From: Deltaproteobacteria bacterium
GTDB lineage: Bacteria; Myxococcota_A; Polyangia; Haliangiales; SHYZ01
DNA length: 35,250 nt
Assembly: GCA_016210055.1 (NCBI GenBank)
Contig: JACQUZ010000004.1
Location: 1 to 35,250, forward strand
Reading direction: 5' to 3'
Shown here: piece by piece, positions 1 to 8,491 of the stretch
Position numbering within the stretch: the stretch's first letter is position 1
How the letters are laid out: every line of letters begins with the position of its first letter
Made by a program: the position numbers and the translations under genes
The notes under the pieces: generated by a model
Database searches by the model: none
The model's input: the letters and a program-made list of their open reading frames with translations, nothing else
What the model was told of the DNA's origin: nothing

Positions 1-2
1 AG

Positions 3-122
3 TATGGGATCCCGGCGGTGCTCGCCGTGTCGTCGGCCACGCAGCACATCCAAGACGGTGACCTGATCGCGGTTGACGGCGCCCATGGGACCGTCGAGGT
101 GCTCAAGCGCGCGGAGGCGTAG
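3..122 (+). CDS. C-terminal fragment of a PEP-utilising enzyme (swivelling/mobile domain)
   Basis: Only the last 39 codons lie in the window; the 5' part is cut off. The frame reads from base 3 to the TAG at 120-122. The residues match the end of the phosphohistidine swivelling domain of PEP synthase and pyruvate phosphate dikinase: a GIPAV start, an AT-x-x-IxDGD segment and a VDG-x-x-GTVEVL ending. In that family the domain carries a phosphohistidine between the nucleotide- and pyruvate-binding sites; the histidine is outside this window, so the exact enzyme cannot be named. The stop codon abuts the ATG of the next gene, so the two genes are probably cotranscribed and translationally coupled. 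Confidence 0.7.
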   Translation, partial: YGIPAVLAVSSATQHIQDGDLIAVDGAHGTVEVLKRAEA

Positions 123-716
123 ATGTTCCCGCCGCTCCGTTTTCTCAACTTACCGAACGCTGCGACCACTCTCTCGGCGGTGGCGGGTTTCTCTGCCATC
201 GTGTTCGCTTCACGGGGAGCCGGCCGAGTCGCGCTCGCGTTCCTGTTCGGCTCGATCTTGCTGGACCGAATGGATGGCGCCCTTGCCAGGCGTCTCGGCC
301 GCACGACCGACTTCGGGCGTGAGCTCGACAGCCTAGCTGATGCGCTGAGCTTCTCCGTCGCACCAGCCTTCATTGGCTATTTCGCCGGTGCGGGGGTTTT
401 CGGCACCGCCTGCGGCCTCGTCTACTGCGTGGCAGGCATTTGGCGACTCGCCTACTTCAACGTCACGGGCATGCAGGGCGCTGGCGAAGGCGAACGCTTT
501 GTGGGGGTCCCGACCACGGTGGCGGCGAGCTGGTTCCTCATCGCGCTGGTGGCCTTGCGCCATGCGCCGTCGTCGCTGCTAAGACCCGGGCTCGCACTGC
601 TCTTCCTCATCCTCGCGGCCCTCATGGTTTCGTCGCTCCCATTCCCAAAGCGCGGGCTGCTCGTGAAGAGCCTTTACCTGCTGCTCCCCTTGGCGCTTGC
701 TGCCTCGTGGTGGTGA
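123..716 (+). CDS. pssA: CDP-diacylglycerol-serine O-phosphatidyltransferase (phosphatidylserine synthase)
   Basis: A 197-residue integral membrane protein of the CDP-alcohol phosphatidyltransferase family, expected to condense CDP-diacylglycerol with serine at the inner membrane as the first step to phosphatidylethanolamine. The family signature D-x2-DG-x2-AR-x8-G-x3-D-x3-D is complete (D48, D51, G52, A55, R56, G65, D69, D73). The stretch after it (LADALSFSVAPA) and the RLAYFNV and GVPTT segments are typical of the serine-specific branch rather than PgsA. Several hydrophobic segments span the rest. It is shorter than many PssA proteins but looks intact. The ATG directly follows the upstream stop, with GGAGG at 113-117, which indicates coupling. 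Confidence 0.85.
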   Translation: MFPPLRFLNLPNAATTLSAVAGFSAIVFASRGAGRVALAFLFGSILLDRMDGALARRLGRTTDFGRELDSLADALSFSVAPAFIGYFAGAGVFGTACGLVYCVAGIWRLAYFNVTGMQGAGEGERFVGVPTTVAASWFLIALVALRHAPSSLLRPGLALLFLILAALMVSSLPFPKRGLLVKSLYLLLPLALAASWW

Positions 717-733
717 AGGCCGCGGGCCCTCAC

Positions 734-2161
734 CTACCGGCTTTGCCCCGTGAAATGGAACTCGCGCAGGAGCAGCGCAGGCGCCAGGTAGTTCCCCCAC
801 GTGCTCCATGAGGTGGGACACGCCACGAGGTCCTTTCCCACTCCTCCCGCACGCGAGAACGCCTCGACGATGCGTTCCGTGAAGCGGAGGTTTGTGACCG
901 CCGCTCCGAGGCGTCCGTCCTCAATCAAGAAGGTCCCGTCGCGCGTCATTCCGGTCATGGCAGCGCGCTTGGTGTCTAGGAACCCGTTCACATAGTGAAA
1001 GCGCGTCACGAAGAGCCCCCGCTCTACACGGGAGATCAGATCGGCGGTCGATGCGTCGCCCGGCAGGCACACGATGTTGGCAGGGAAAGGGCCCTCGGCA
1101 AGCTCTTCGCCAAGAAAGGCGGCGTGGCCGGTGGAGCCCCCCTCGTCATCGAGGAGCGCGGCCGACTGGCGGTCGGTGACCGGGCGGCCACGCAAGCCAC
1201 GGTCTACCAGGACCACGCGCCGCCTCGGCGTTCCTTCTGCATCGAATGGGAACGGGACCACCGACGGGTGGTCGTAGCCCCAGTCGTCGATCAGTGTGAT
1301 GCTCGGGTCCCAGAGTTGTGTTCCGCCCGTTCGTGCCTCGCCTCCTCGCGCTTCGTCAGAGGCGTCCCCGGCGCCCACGAGGAACGAGGTCCCATCGAGG
1401 ACCGCCCGGGCCGAAAACGAGGTCATGGCCATCCATTCGAGGAGCGAGACCACTGCAGGCGGTGCCAGCACCACGTCGAGGCGTTGGGGGGCCATGGTGA
1501 TCTTCTTCCTCGAGCGGCACGCCGTGTCCACTGCACGTTCAGCGAGGGAAGAGAGGTCCATCTGCGTGACATCCGGCCCGTGGAACGAGGCATATCCCGA
1601 CGCGTCACCGTCGAGAGCGATGAGCTCGAGACCAGCCTGGGTGAACTGGTGGTAGGCCGCGACACCCCGGGCGGTCACCACGGCCAATTGCTTGGGACTG
1701 GTCACGAAGGTACCAGCGCAAAGGAGGTTGTCCCGTTCCGCCCGGACGAAGACTCGGGCGACGGCCTCGGCTCTTTCCTTGGGCCCCAGGCCGGAGGTGG
1801 CCTCAAAGAAACCGCTTTCATGCGGAGGCCGGTCGGGAGATGGCCTGGAAAAACCTGGGAACTTGGGGGTTGGAGGTTGATGCCGCGCCAGCTCCACGGC
1901 CGAGCGCGCGGCGTCCGCAAGGCCGGCTTCGTCGAGCGCGCTCGTCATGGCGGTTCCCACCCGGTCGCCGAGGGCCACCCTCAAGCGAGTTCGCCTTTCG
2001 ACCACAACGCCCGATTGGGTGATGGTCGAGTTGGCGAAGCGGGTGATGCCCAACAGCTGTCCGGCATGGCTCGCCTCGGCGTCAGTGGCGCCGAGCGCTC
2101 GAGCAGCGCGCACGGCGCCTTCCAGGAGCGAGAGCAAGGTGTCGCGAGAAACGCCGGTCAC
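734..2161 (-). CDS. pmbA: TldE/PmbA-type subunit of the TldD/TldE metalloprotease
   Basis: A 475-residue member of the TldD/PmbA family. It lacks the HExxxH zinc motif of its neighbour, as expected for the non-catalytic TldE (PmbA) partner. In other bacteria TldD and TldE form a heterodimeric cytoplasmic protease that matures ribosomally made peptides (for example microcins) and degrades antitoxins; here the substrate is unknown. The GTG start overlaps the TGA of tldD (GTGA, 2158-2161), so the two are translationally coupled and made together. The gene ends 17 bp from the convergent pssA stop, leaving no room for a separate terminator. No peptide precursor gene is visible next to the pair. 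Confidence 0.85.
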   Translation of the reverse strand: MTGVSRDTLLSLLEGAVRAARALGATDAEASHAGQLLGITRFANSTITQSGVVVERRTRLRVALGDRVGTAMTSALDEAGLADAARSAVELARHQPPTPKFPGFSRPSPDRPPHESGFFEATSGLGPKERAEAVARVFVRAERDNLLCAGTFVTSPKQLAVVTARGVAAYHQFTQAGLELIALDGDASGYASFHGPDVTQMDLSSLAERAVDTACRSRKKITMAPQRLDVVLAPPAVVSLLEWMAMTSFSARAVLDGTSFLVGAGDASDEARGGEARTGGTQLWDPSITLIDDWGYDHPSVVPFPFDAEGTPRRRVVLVDRGLRGRPVTDRQSAALLDDEGGSTGHAAFLGEELAEGPFPANIVCLPGDASTADLISRVERGLFVTRFHYVNGFLDTKRAAMTGMTRDGTFLIEDGRLGAAVTNLRFTERIVEAFSRAGGVGKDLVACPTSWSTWGNYLAPALLLREFHFTGQSR

Positions 2162-3645
2162 GGCGTGCCTCCCAGGGAACCCGAGGCTCCCACCTGCACG
2201 TCACGAAAGCGAGCGGGCGCGCAGCCATGACCCACGGACATGAGCTGCATGGGATCCCCCTTGCCGCAGGACACGAAACCCCACAGGCGGAACGCGTCTT
2301 GGCGACAAATCGCGTCGCATCCAGCCCAGAAGCGCGGAGTGATCCCGGTATAGACGGGATTCTTGAGCATGCGGACCAGCTTCCCTTTCTTGATCTCCCA
2401 TGCGGCCTCGCACCCGAACTGGAAGTTCAGGCGGAGATCGTCAATGGACCAGCTTCGGTTCGTGGTCATGAGCACCCCGCGGTCGGTGTCGGCAATGAGC
2501 TCGTCCAATGAAGCAGGGCCTCGTGGATCGGGCTCGAGCGACACGTTGGTCATTCGAATAATGGGCGGTCGGCTCCATGACTCGGCGCGCATGCAGCCTC
2601 CCGAACGGCCAAGCTCAAGGCGCGCTGCTGTCTCACGCGACGAGAGGTAGCCCACGAACATCCCCCGGGCCACCAGGGGGGTACGGCAGCTAGCCACCCC
2701 TTCGTCATCCCAGCCGAACGTGCCAAGGCCGGCAGGTATCGTCGCATCCGCCGTCAGATTGACGAGCGGTGAGCCGTAGCGGAACCGACCCAGCTTGTCG
2801 GGGGTGAGAAAGGACGCGCCAGCTAGGGATATCTCTTCGCCGAGCGCACGATCTGCCTCGGTGGGGTGGCCGCAGGACTCGTGCACTTGGAGGGCGAGCT
2901 GTGGCGTGTCGAGGACGAGCGTCACGTTGCCAGAGGGGCAAGGAGAAGCGCGGAGCAATGCCATTGCCTCATCACGAATCCGCGGTGCGTTTCCGCCCAA
3001 GTCGAGGGACGCCACGGTTTCATACCCACGCCCCATGAGCCCGCCGTCCAGATCGAGGGGCCAGGTCCGAACCGCGACATCCGCGTCACGGGCGACGACA
3101 ATCTTGAGCCCCGCACCACCGCACGTCGTCTCCTGCTCGTAGGCGCCCCCCTCGGTCGAGGCGAACCACTTGTGCTCCCGGCGCCACTGCATCTTGGCTT
3201 CCGCGGACAAGATTCGCGCCCCCCTTGGATCCTCCTGGCAGAGATGCGCTGTCGCCGCCCGGAGGTCCGCGAGCTTCTGCTCGAGCGGGACCTTAAAGGG
3301 GTCCACGGCCACCGGGGTTCTCCAGGTACCGCGAGGCGGGTCGTTTTCGGCGAGGCGCAGCCGCTCCCGGGCGACCCGGGCCGCGGCCCGGGCGACGTCG
3401 AGGGCTTCGGCGGCTGCCTTCCTGGCTGCTTCCTCGCCGGTCCCCGGTCGGGCGGCGAAACCCCATGCACCCCTTACCATCACGCGCACCCCAATGCCCT
3501 CGGAGACCTCGCGATCCAGGCGGTCGACATCCCCACCGCGGAGCGTGATGTGCTCCCGCTCTTGCCGAACTACCCGGGCGTCCGCGTACTCAACCCCTTC
3601 GGCCCGGCATGCCTCGTCGAGCGCTGCACGTGCGATCGGAATCAT
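2158..3645 (-). CDS. tldD: TldD-type zinc metalloprotease subunit
   Basis: A 495-residue TldD family protein. The zinc-binding HExxxH motif is seen as HESCGH at residues 255-260, preceded by the usual hydrophobic strand (VTLVLDTPQLALQ). It should form the active subunit of the TldD/TldE protease with the following gene. The ATG at 3645 begins an N-terminus of normal family length (MIPIARAALDEACRAEG), but no convincing Shine-Dalgarno sequence precedes it and no TANNNT box sits at the leaderless spacing either, so the start is a little uncertain. It is divergent from the sigma-54-linked gene at 3871 across a 225 bp gap. Confidence 0.87.
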   Translation of the reverse strand: MIPIARAALDEACRAEGVEYADARVVRQEREHITLRGGDVDRLDREVSEGIGVRVMVRGAWGFAARPGTGEEAARKAAAEALDVARAAARVARERLRLAENDPPRGTWRTPVAVDPFKVPLEQKLADLRAATAHLCQEDPRGARILSAEAKMQWRREHKWFASTEGGAYEQETTCGGAGLKIVVARDADVAVRTWPLDLDGGLMGRGYETVASLDLGGNAPRIRDEAMALLRASPCPSGNVTLVLDTPQLALQVHESCGHPTEADRALGEEISLAGASFLTPDKLGRFRYGSPLVNLTADATIPAGLGTFGWDDEGVASCRTPLVARGMFVGYLSSRETAARLELGRSGGCMRAESWSRPPIIRMTNVSLEPDPRGPASLDELIADTDRGVLMTTNRSWSIDDLRLNFQFGCEAAWEIKKGKLVRMLKNPVYTGITPRFWAGCDAICRQDAFRLWGFVSCGKGDPMQLMSVGHGCAPARFRDVQVGASGSLGGTP

Positions 3646-3870
3646 GGGGGCGAAGCATGCCGGAATTTGCCAGAACCAGAAATTGAAGAGATCCTCCCGC
3701 TCAAGATGCGGCGATGTGTGACCAAGGCTTGACAGCGTGTCTGAAAGACAACGAAGATAGAAGAACTAAGAGCGCGAAAGGGCGTCGGCCCTGGATGGCA
3801 CAGCGGTTGCTAGTACGAGCGAGCAAGCAGCCTTCTGAACATTTTTGACAACGAGCCACGGAGTAGAGCC
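3646..3870. other. 225 bp divergent intergenic region
   Basis: This gap separates tldD (minus) from the secreted protein at 3871 (plus). It holds the sigma-54-type element at 3796-3811. A perfect -35-like TTGACA also occurs on the plus strand at 3729-3734, with only a poor -10 candidate (GAAGAT, 18 bp spacer). I saw no clear promoter for tldD and no RNA gene. Confidence 0.6.
3796..3811 (+). promoter_or_regulatory. Sigma-54 (RpoN) promoter, -24/-12 type
   Basis: The bases TGGCACAGCGGTTGCT match the consensus TGGCAC-N5-TTGCW exactly, with the required 10 bp between the GG (-24) and GC (-12). Transcription would start near 3822, giving a leader of about 50 bases before the ATG at 3871. Such promoters need an enhancer-binding protein; no gene for one lies in this window. 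Confidence 0.75.
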
Positions 3871-4824
3871 ATGAAAAAACTAGCATCCCTAATCACCTTC
3901 CTCGCAAGCAGCACGCTTGCTGCCTCTGTCGCGCTGGCCGCAGATGTTTGCGTGCAGATCGATGAATCCAAGGACAACCTGCCCGAGGCGGACCGCGCGG
4001 GCGCCAAGACGCTTCTTGCCCAGGCCCTCGAGTCCCAGGGCGAGCGCGTGGTCGCCACGGGCTGCACCGGCACCTATACGGTGTCCCACGTCAAGCTCGG
4101 CAACAGCGTGACGGTGACGCTCACCGGACCCCAGGGTACCCGCCAGGTCACCGCGCGGTCGATCGACGACCTGCCCGCCCTCTATAGCCAAATGGTGACC
4201 TCGCTCGTGACTGGCAAGCCCATGACGACGAGCGGCGACACGGTGGACCGCACCAACGCGACCAGCGCTCAGGCCGCGCCCAATCGGGTGGAGGCCGATT
4301 CGCTCTGGTACGCCCGACTGGGCTTCGCCGGCATCGTCGGGGCGGGCCTGGAGACGGGCCCGTCGTTTGGGGTCGGCTACCGCTTCGAGTTGGACGACAT
4401 CGGCATCGACGCCTCGTTCTTCAACTTGATGGTGGTCGACAGTGAAGGACAGAGCAGTGGGGGTGCAACGGGTTCCTGGGTGAAGCTCATGGGGCTTTAT
4501 TTCCTTGATCCTCAGGCGAACCGCAGCGCGTATGTCGGCGGTGGAATCAGCTGGGGTGCCGTGGGCGTGGTCGACGACAACAAGTCGTTCTCGGACAGCG
4601 GCTTGCAGGCAGAGCTTTCGGCCGGCTATGAGCTCCTGCGCGCCAGCACCATCCGCCTTTTCGTGCAGGCCGACGCGACGCTCCCCCTGTACCTCGCTGA
4701 GTCGATTGACTTGTCGGGTGACGGCACCGCCACGGGAACCGATTCGATCTGGGCCCCCTCCTTCGGCATCTCGCTCGGAGTCGGCTGGGGTAAGGGCGCG
4801 ACCCGGGTCCGCGTGATCAAGTAA
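3871..4824 (+). CDS. Secreted, probably outer-membrane beta-barrel protein of unknown function
   Basis: A 317-residue protein with a clear Sec signal peptide (MKKLASLITFLASSTLAASVALA, cut before ADVC at about residue 24). Residues 24-110 form a small soluble domain with two cysteines; I do not recognise it. From about residue 145 the sequence alternates hydrophobic and polar residues with many glycines and aromatics (YARLGFAGIVGAG, YVGGGISWGAVG, FGISLGVGWG), as in outer-membrane beta-barrels. It ends in charged residues rather than the usual terminal aromatic. GGAG at 3859-3862 gives a good Shine-Dalgarno spacing. The sigma-54 promoter upstream implies expression under a specific signal. The aminotransferase follows 20 bp downstream but probably has its own start signal. 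Confidence 0.75.
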   Translation: MKKLASLITFLASSTLAASVALAADVCVQIDESKDNLPEADRAGAKTLLAQALESQGERVVATGCTGTYTVSHVKLGNSVTVTLTGPQGTRQVTARSIDDLPALYSQMVTSLVTGKPMTTSGDTVDRTNATSAQAAPNRVEADSLWYARLGFAGIVGAGLETGPSFGVGYRFELDDIGIDASFFNLMVVDSEGQSSGGATGSWVKLMGLYFLDPQANRSAYVGGGISWGAVGVVDDNKSFSDSGLQAELSAGYELLRASTIRLFVQADATLPLYLAESIDLSGDGTATGTDSIWAPSFGISLGVGWGKGATRVRVIK

Positions 4825-4831
4825 CTCGTGA

Positions 4832-4837
4832 TACCCT
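4832..4837 (+). promoter_or_regulatory. -10-like hexamer for a leaderless start (aminotransferase)
   Basis: TACCCT ends 7 bases before the GTG at 4845 and there is no Shine-Dalgarno sequence. No good -35 is visible. One of a series of similarly placed TANNNT boxes in this window. Confidence 0.35.
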
Positions 4838-4844
4838 TGCCGTA

Positions 4845-6026
4845 GTGCCTCGCTTCCCAGATCTCTCGGCGCCGGCAGGCGCCATGCCCTCCTCGATTTT
4901 CGCTCGCCTGGTAGAGAAGCTCCCTTCGCTCGGCGGCGAAATCTTCCCCTTCCACCTCGGCGACACGCACCTAGATCCGCCGCCTGAGGCGTGCCTCCAC
5001 AGGATCGCCTGGGACGACCGAGGGCCGAGCCTTTATCGCTACGCGCCTCCGTCGGGCGATCCCGTGCTGCTTGCCGCGATCGTGGCCAAGCTGTCGCGCA
5101 AGAACGGCATGCAGGTATCTACCTCGCATGTGCAGGTCACCGCCGGTGCGACCCATGCGTTCGCATGCGCGACCCGGGCGCTCCTCGATGAGGGGGACGA
5201 GGTCCTCATCCTTTCCCCGTTTTGGCCGCTGGCGCGCGGGATTGTCCTTTCTGTAGGCGCGCGCCCCGTCGAGGTCCCCTTTTCAACCGAGCTCTACTCC
5301 AATCCGTCCGTGGATCCCAGGGCGCTCATCAGGCCCTTCATCACCGACCGCACGGCCGCAATTTATCTCATCAACCCCAATAACCCGGACGGGAAAGTCC
5401 TGGGGCAAGCGGAGCTCGCTGCGGTCGCCGACTTGGCGAGGCACCACGGGCTTTGGGTTCTCTCCGACGAGGTCTACGAGGACTTCATCTTCGACGGGCG
5501 ATCCCACCTGTCGATCGCAACGCTCCCTGGCATGGATGAGCGGACCATCACGGTGTTTTCATTTTCCAAGAGCTATGCGCAGGCTGGCTTGAGGGTCGGC
5601 TACCTGGTGGGTCCAGAAAGCGCCATCGCAGCGATCCGGAAGCTCGCCAATCACTCGATCTACAACGTGCCCCGGGCCATGCAGCGTTCGGCCCTGGCGG
5701 CGCTCGTCCACGGCGAGAAGTTCCTCGCATCGGCGCGGGACGAGTACGTGCGGGCTCGTGACTTGGCTGTGGCAAAGCTCGGAATCCCTTGTCGGGTTCC
5801 GGAGGCTGGGACATACCTGTTTGTAGACCTCGCGGGAGCCCTGCGAGGCAGCGAGCAGGTCATTGACCTCTTGGAGCGCCTGGCAGCAGAGGGGATATTG
5901 CTTGCGCCGGGGGAGGCGTTTGGGGCCGCGCACGCGACGTGGGCGCGGCTGTGTTACACGGCGGTTCCGCGGGAGAAGCTCGGGGTCGGGCTAGAGAAGA
6001 TGGGCAAGCTGCTCGCGAAGGGTTGA
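4845..6026 (+). CDS. PLP-dependent class I/II aminotransferase
   Basis: A 393-residue fold-type I aminotransferase. The PLP lysine is K242 in FSFSKSYAQAGLRVGY; the INPNNPDG segment (residues 176-183) and SDEVY (207-211) hold the usual Asn, Asp and Tyr cofactor ligands, and VTAGATHA (98-105) is the phosphate-binding start. The length is normal. The sequence suggests the aspartate/aromatic aminotransferase branch, but substrate cannot be read from it. The GTG start has no Shine-Dalgarno sequence but sits 7 bases after a -10-like box. Its last 73 bp overlap the 3' end of the convergent leucine dehydrogenase, a deep overlap in which both reading frames are intact. Confidence 0.85.
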   Translation: MPRFPDLSAPAGAMPSSIFARLVEKLPSLGGEIFPFHLGDTHLDPPPEACLHRIAWDDRGPSLYRYAPPSGDPVLLAAIVAKLSRKNGMQVSTSHVQVTAGATHAFACATRALLDEGDEVLILSPFWPLARGIVLSVGARPVEVPFSTELYSNPSVDPRALIRPFITDRTAAIYLINPNNPDGKVLGQAELAAVADLARHHGLWVLSDEVYEDFIFDGRSHLSIATLPGMDERTITVFSFSKSYAQAGLRVGYLVGPESAIAAIRKLANHSIYNVPRAMQRSALAALVHGEKFLASARDEYVRARDLAVAKLGIPCRVPEAGTYLFVDLAGALRGSEQVIDLLERLAAEGILLAPGEAFGAAHATWARLCYTAVPREKLGVGLEKMGKLLAKG

Positions 6027-7081
6027 GGCACGCCCACGCGGAGCAGGGCTTCTTCGACCATCCTCTCGGCAATCTCGGCGGGTGGCGTCCAAGTGCGGAG
6101 CGACCGGCGTGCGATCTCGGCAATCGTGTTGTAGATGAGCAGCGTCTTCTGCCGGGCCTCGTGGGCGTCGTAGCCCTTCCATTCCTGAGCCACGTTGATA
6201 AGCCCGCCTGCGTTGATGGCGTAGTCCGGCGCGTAGAAGACGCCTCGGTCTTGCAGGAGCTGCCCCATTTCCTTGCTCGCGAGCTGGTTGTTCGCCCCGC
6301 CGGCAATCATGCGGCAGCGCAGGCGATCGACGGTCGCGTCGGAGATCACGCCTCCCAGCGCACAGGGGGCGAGCACGTCGCATTCCACCCCCAGGATCTC
6401 GCCGGCGGAAACTATTTCGGCGCCCGTCTCTCTCGCCACTCGCAGCGCTCGGGCCTCGTCGGCGTCGGCGATGGTCAGGCGGCAGCCTGCATCGAAGAGC
6501 TCTCGCGCGAGGTGCATGCCCACGTTCCCCACGCCCTGAATGGCGACGTGGAGCCCCTGCAAGTCGTCGCGCCCCATGACCACGTGCGCGCACGCCTCGA
6601 TGCCCCGCCGGACGCCAAGGGCCGTAAAGGGCGACGGATCCCCCGAGCCTCCCATCTCCTTGGAGGCACCGAGGCAATGACGCGTGACAGACCGAACGAC
6701 ATCGATGTCCGTGGGCGAAGTACCCGAGTCTTCACATGTGAGGTAGCGGCCGTTCAGGGTGTCCACGAAGCGGCCGAACGCACGGAACAAGGTTTCGCGA
6801 TCGGGTGGCGGCCGCGACGGGTCGACCCAGATGACTGCCTTGCCACCGCCGTGGGGAAGCCCAGCGAGGGCAGCCTTGGCGGTCATTGCCCTCGCCAGGC
6901 GCACCACGTCCTCGAGGGCCTCATCTTCACACCCGTAGGCGCGGACTCGGGCGCCGCCGACCGCAGGCCCCAGCCGGGTATCATGGATCGCGATCATGGC
7001 GCGGAGACCGGACTCGCTATCGTGCGCCGAGTGAACCTCCATGGTGCTGCCGTTACGCGCGAGGATTTCGAAATGGCTCAT
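5954..7081 (-). CDS. Leucine dehydrogenase (Glu/Leu/Phe/Val dehydrogenase family)
   Basis: A 375-residue NAD-dependent amino acid dehydrogenase that interconverts branched-chain amino acids and 2-oxo acids. It has the LeuDH-type substrate site (GPAVGGARVRAYG at 38-50, K69, and GLPHGGGKAVI with K81) and a Rossmann GVGNVG at 183-188. Length and motifs fit leucine rather than glutamate dehydrogenase. The frame is open 59 codons further upstream, but the start chosen here (MSHFEILARN) has GGAGG ending 5 bases ahead of it and matches family N-termini. In myxobacteria such enzymes feed branched-chain precursors into iso-fatty acids; that link is inference here. It diverges from the glycerate kinase gene across 78 bp. 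Confidence 0.88.
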   Translation of the reverse strand: MSHFEILARNGSTMEVHSAHDSESGLRAMIAIHDTRLGPAVGGARVRAYGCEDEALEDVVRLARAMTAKAALAGLPHGGGKAVIWVDPSRPPPDRETLFRAFGRFVDTLNGRYLTCEDSGTSPTDIDVVRSVTRHCLGASKEMGGSGDPSPFTALGVRRGIEACAHVVMGRDDLQGLHVAIQGVGNVGMHLARELFDAGCRLTIADADEARALRVARETGAEIVSAGEILGVECDVLAPCALGGVISDATVDRLRCRMIAGGANNQLASKEMGQLLQDRGVFYAPDYAINAGGLINVAQEWKGYDAHEARQKTLLIYNTIAEIARRSLRTWTPPAEIAERMVEEALLRVGVPQPFASSLPIFSSPTPSFSRGTAV

Positions 7082-7159
7082 GGTTTCCTCCGGTGGTGGC
7101 CGATAGGTACAGGAGATGGCCTTGAGGATCAACAAAAATGCGAGTAAAAATGAGGACTT

Positions 7160-8491
7160 ATGACGCACGGTGTCAGCTCGCGTGACGCGGCGCTCCGGGC
7201 CTTGCGCATGGCGCTCGCGCGCCTTACGACCCCTTCGCTCGTTGCCCACGCGGCGCAACGCTTCGTCTCATCGGACCTAGGCGAAGGGAGCATCCGGATC
7301 ATCGCGGTGGGCAAGGCCGCCGCCGCCATGTCCGTCGGTGCGATCACTGCGCTTGGCAATCGCGTGGGCATGGGGCTCGTCGTGACCAAGGACGGGCACC
7401 GTGCCGCGCTCCCGGACCGAATCGAGCAACACGAGGCGCCTCATCCCTGGCCCGATGATCGCTCGACCCGTGCCGCCGAATTGGTCTTGCGACGCGTCAA
7501 AGCGGGCGCTCCCGGTGGCCTCACGCTGTTCCTCATCTCTGGGGGGGCGTCATCGCTGGTCGCACTCCCGGCAGCCGGTATTACCCTCGCGGAGAAGGTC
7601 GCGTCCACGCGCGCCGTCGCCCTCGCCGGCGCGTCGATTACCGAGCTCAATTGCGTGCGCAAGCACTTGTCCGCCGTCAAGGGGGGCCGCCTCGGAACTT
7701 CGGTGCAAGGTCGCGCCCTCGTCCTTGTCTTGTCGGACGTCTTGGGCGACGACGTGTCCACCATCGGAGGCGGCCTCCTCGTGCCAGACCCCACTACGTT
7801 CGACGATGCGCTGGGGGTAGTAGACAAGCTTGGCGTTCAATTGCCGACGCAAGCGCGTGCGCTCCTCGAGGCGGGTGCCAGAGGAGGGCGAGACGACACC
7901 CCCAAGCCGGGCGATCCTCGCTTCTCGGAGATCGCGACGCACGTCCTCGCCGGACCCGACGATCTCGTGGTCGAAGTCGCCCATGCCCTGGGGCAGGATG
8001 GGATCCGAGTAGACGAGACCACAAAGCGCGTGTCCATGTCGGTCGAGGATCTCGCCGAGTGCCTCGTCTCCGCGGCGGGCTTCCTGGCCCAGCGCGCCCT
8101 CGCTACCAAGATGCCCCAGGCGCTCGTCGCCGGCGGGGAGCCGGTGATCCGCGTGTCGAGCCCTTCGCCAGGAAATGGCGGTCGCGCCCAGCACGCCGCC
8201 CTTCTTTGCGCCAAGCTCCTCGCCGAGTCGCCGCCCAAAGCCGGCGCCGAAGTGGCGATCCTGTGCGCAGCCTCCGACGGAACAGACGGCCCTACCGATA
8301 ACGCGGGCGGGGTGGTGGACGAGCGAACTTGGTCACGGGTGGCGGCCTCGGGCAACGATCCCGATCGAGCCCTCGCTGCCCATGATTCGGGATCAGCTCT
8401 CGCGGCGTCCGGCGATCTCGTCACCACGGGTCCGACGGGCACCAACCTTTGCGACGTGTTCGTGGTGGTGGCCCGCCCATTGTCCTTGTAG
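7160..8491 (+). CDS. Glycerate 2-kinase (GckA/TtuD, DUF4147-MOFRL family)
   Basis: A 443-residue protein of the bacterial glycerate 2-kinase family, often misnamed hydroxypyruvate reductase. It should phosphorylate D-glycerate with ATP to 2-phosphoglycerate in the cytoplasm. Seen in order: an N-terminal Rossmann-like strand (RIIAVGKAAAAM, about 45-57), LISGGASSLV, NCVRKHLSAVKGGRLG, SDVLGDDVSTIGGG, then the C-terminal MOFRL domain with SPGNGGRAQH, ASDGTDGPTDNAGG and TGPTGTNLCD near the end. GAGG lies 5 bases before the ATG. A hairpin starting in the stop codon may end the transcript. Its role next to leucine dehydrogenase is not obvious. Confidence 0.88.
   Translation: MTHGVSSRDAALRALRMALARLTTPSLVAHAAQRFVSSDLGEGSIRIIAVGKAAAAMSVGAITALGNRVGMGLVVTKDGHRAALPDRIEQHEAPHPWPDDRSTRAAELVLRRVKAGAPGGLTLFLISGGASSLVALPAAGITLAEKVASTRAVALAGASITELNCVRKHLSAVKGGRLGTSVQGRALVLVLSDVLGDDVSTIGGGLLVPDPTTFDDALGVVDKLGVQLPTQARALLEAGARGGRDDTPKPGDPRFSEIATHVLAGPDDLVVEVAHALGQDGIRVDETTKRVSMSVEDLAECLVSAAGFLAQRALATKMPQALVAGGEPVIRVSSPSPGNGGRAQHAALLCAKLLAESPPKAGAEVAILCAASDGTDGPTDNAGGVVDERTWSRVAASGNDPDRALAAHDSGSALAASGDLVTTGPTGTNLCDVFVVVARPLSL

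Noticed and set aside
995..2230. 411-codon open frame opposite the pmbA/tldD genes
   Set aside because: It is a shadow of third-position G+C bias in the real minus-strand genes; its Arg/Gly/His-rich translation matches no family, and pmbA and tldD are clearly recognisable.
3844..3849. TTGACA just upstream of the gene at 3871
   Set aside because: It lies too close to the start codon to have a -10 element before the ATG; the sigma-54 site explains expression better.
5939..7147. 402-codon open frame opposite leucine dehydrogenase
   Set aside because: The opposite strand carries an unmistakable leucine dehydrogenase; this frame has no family features.
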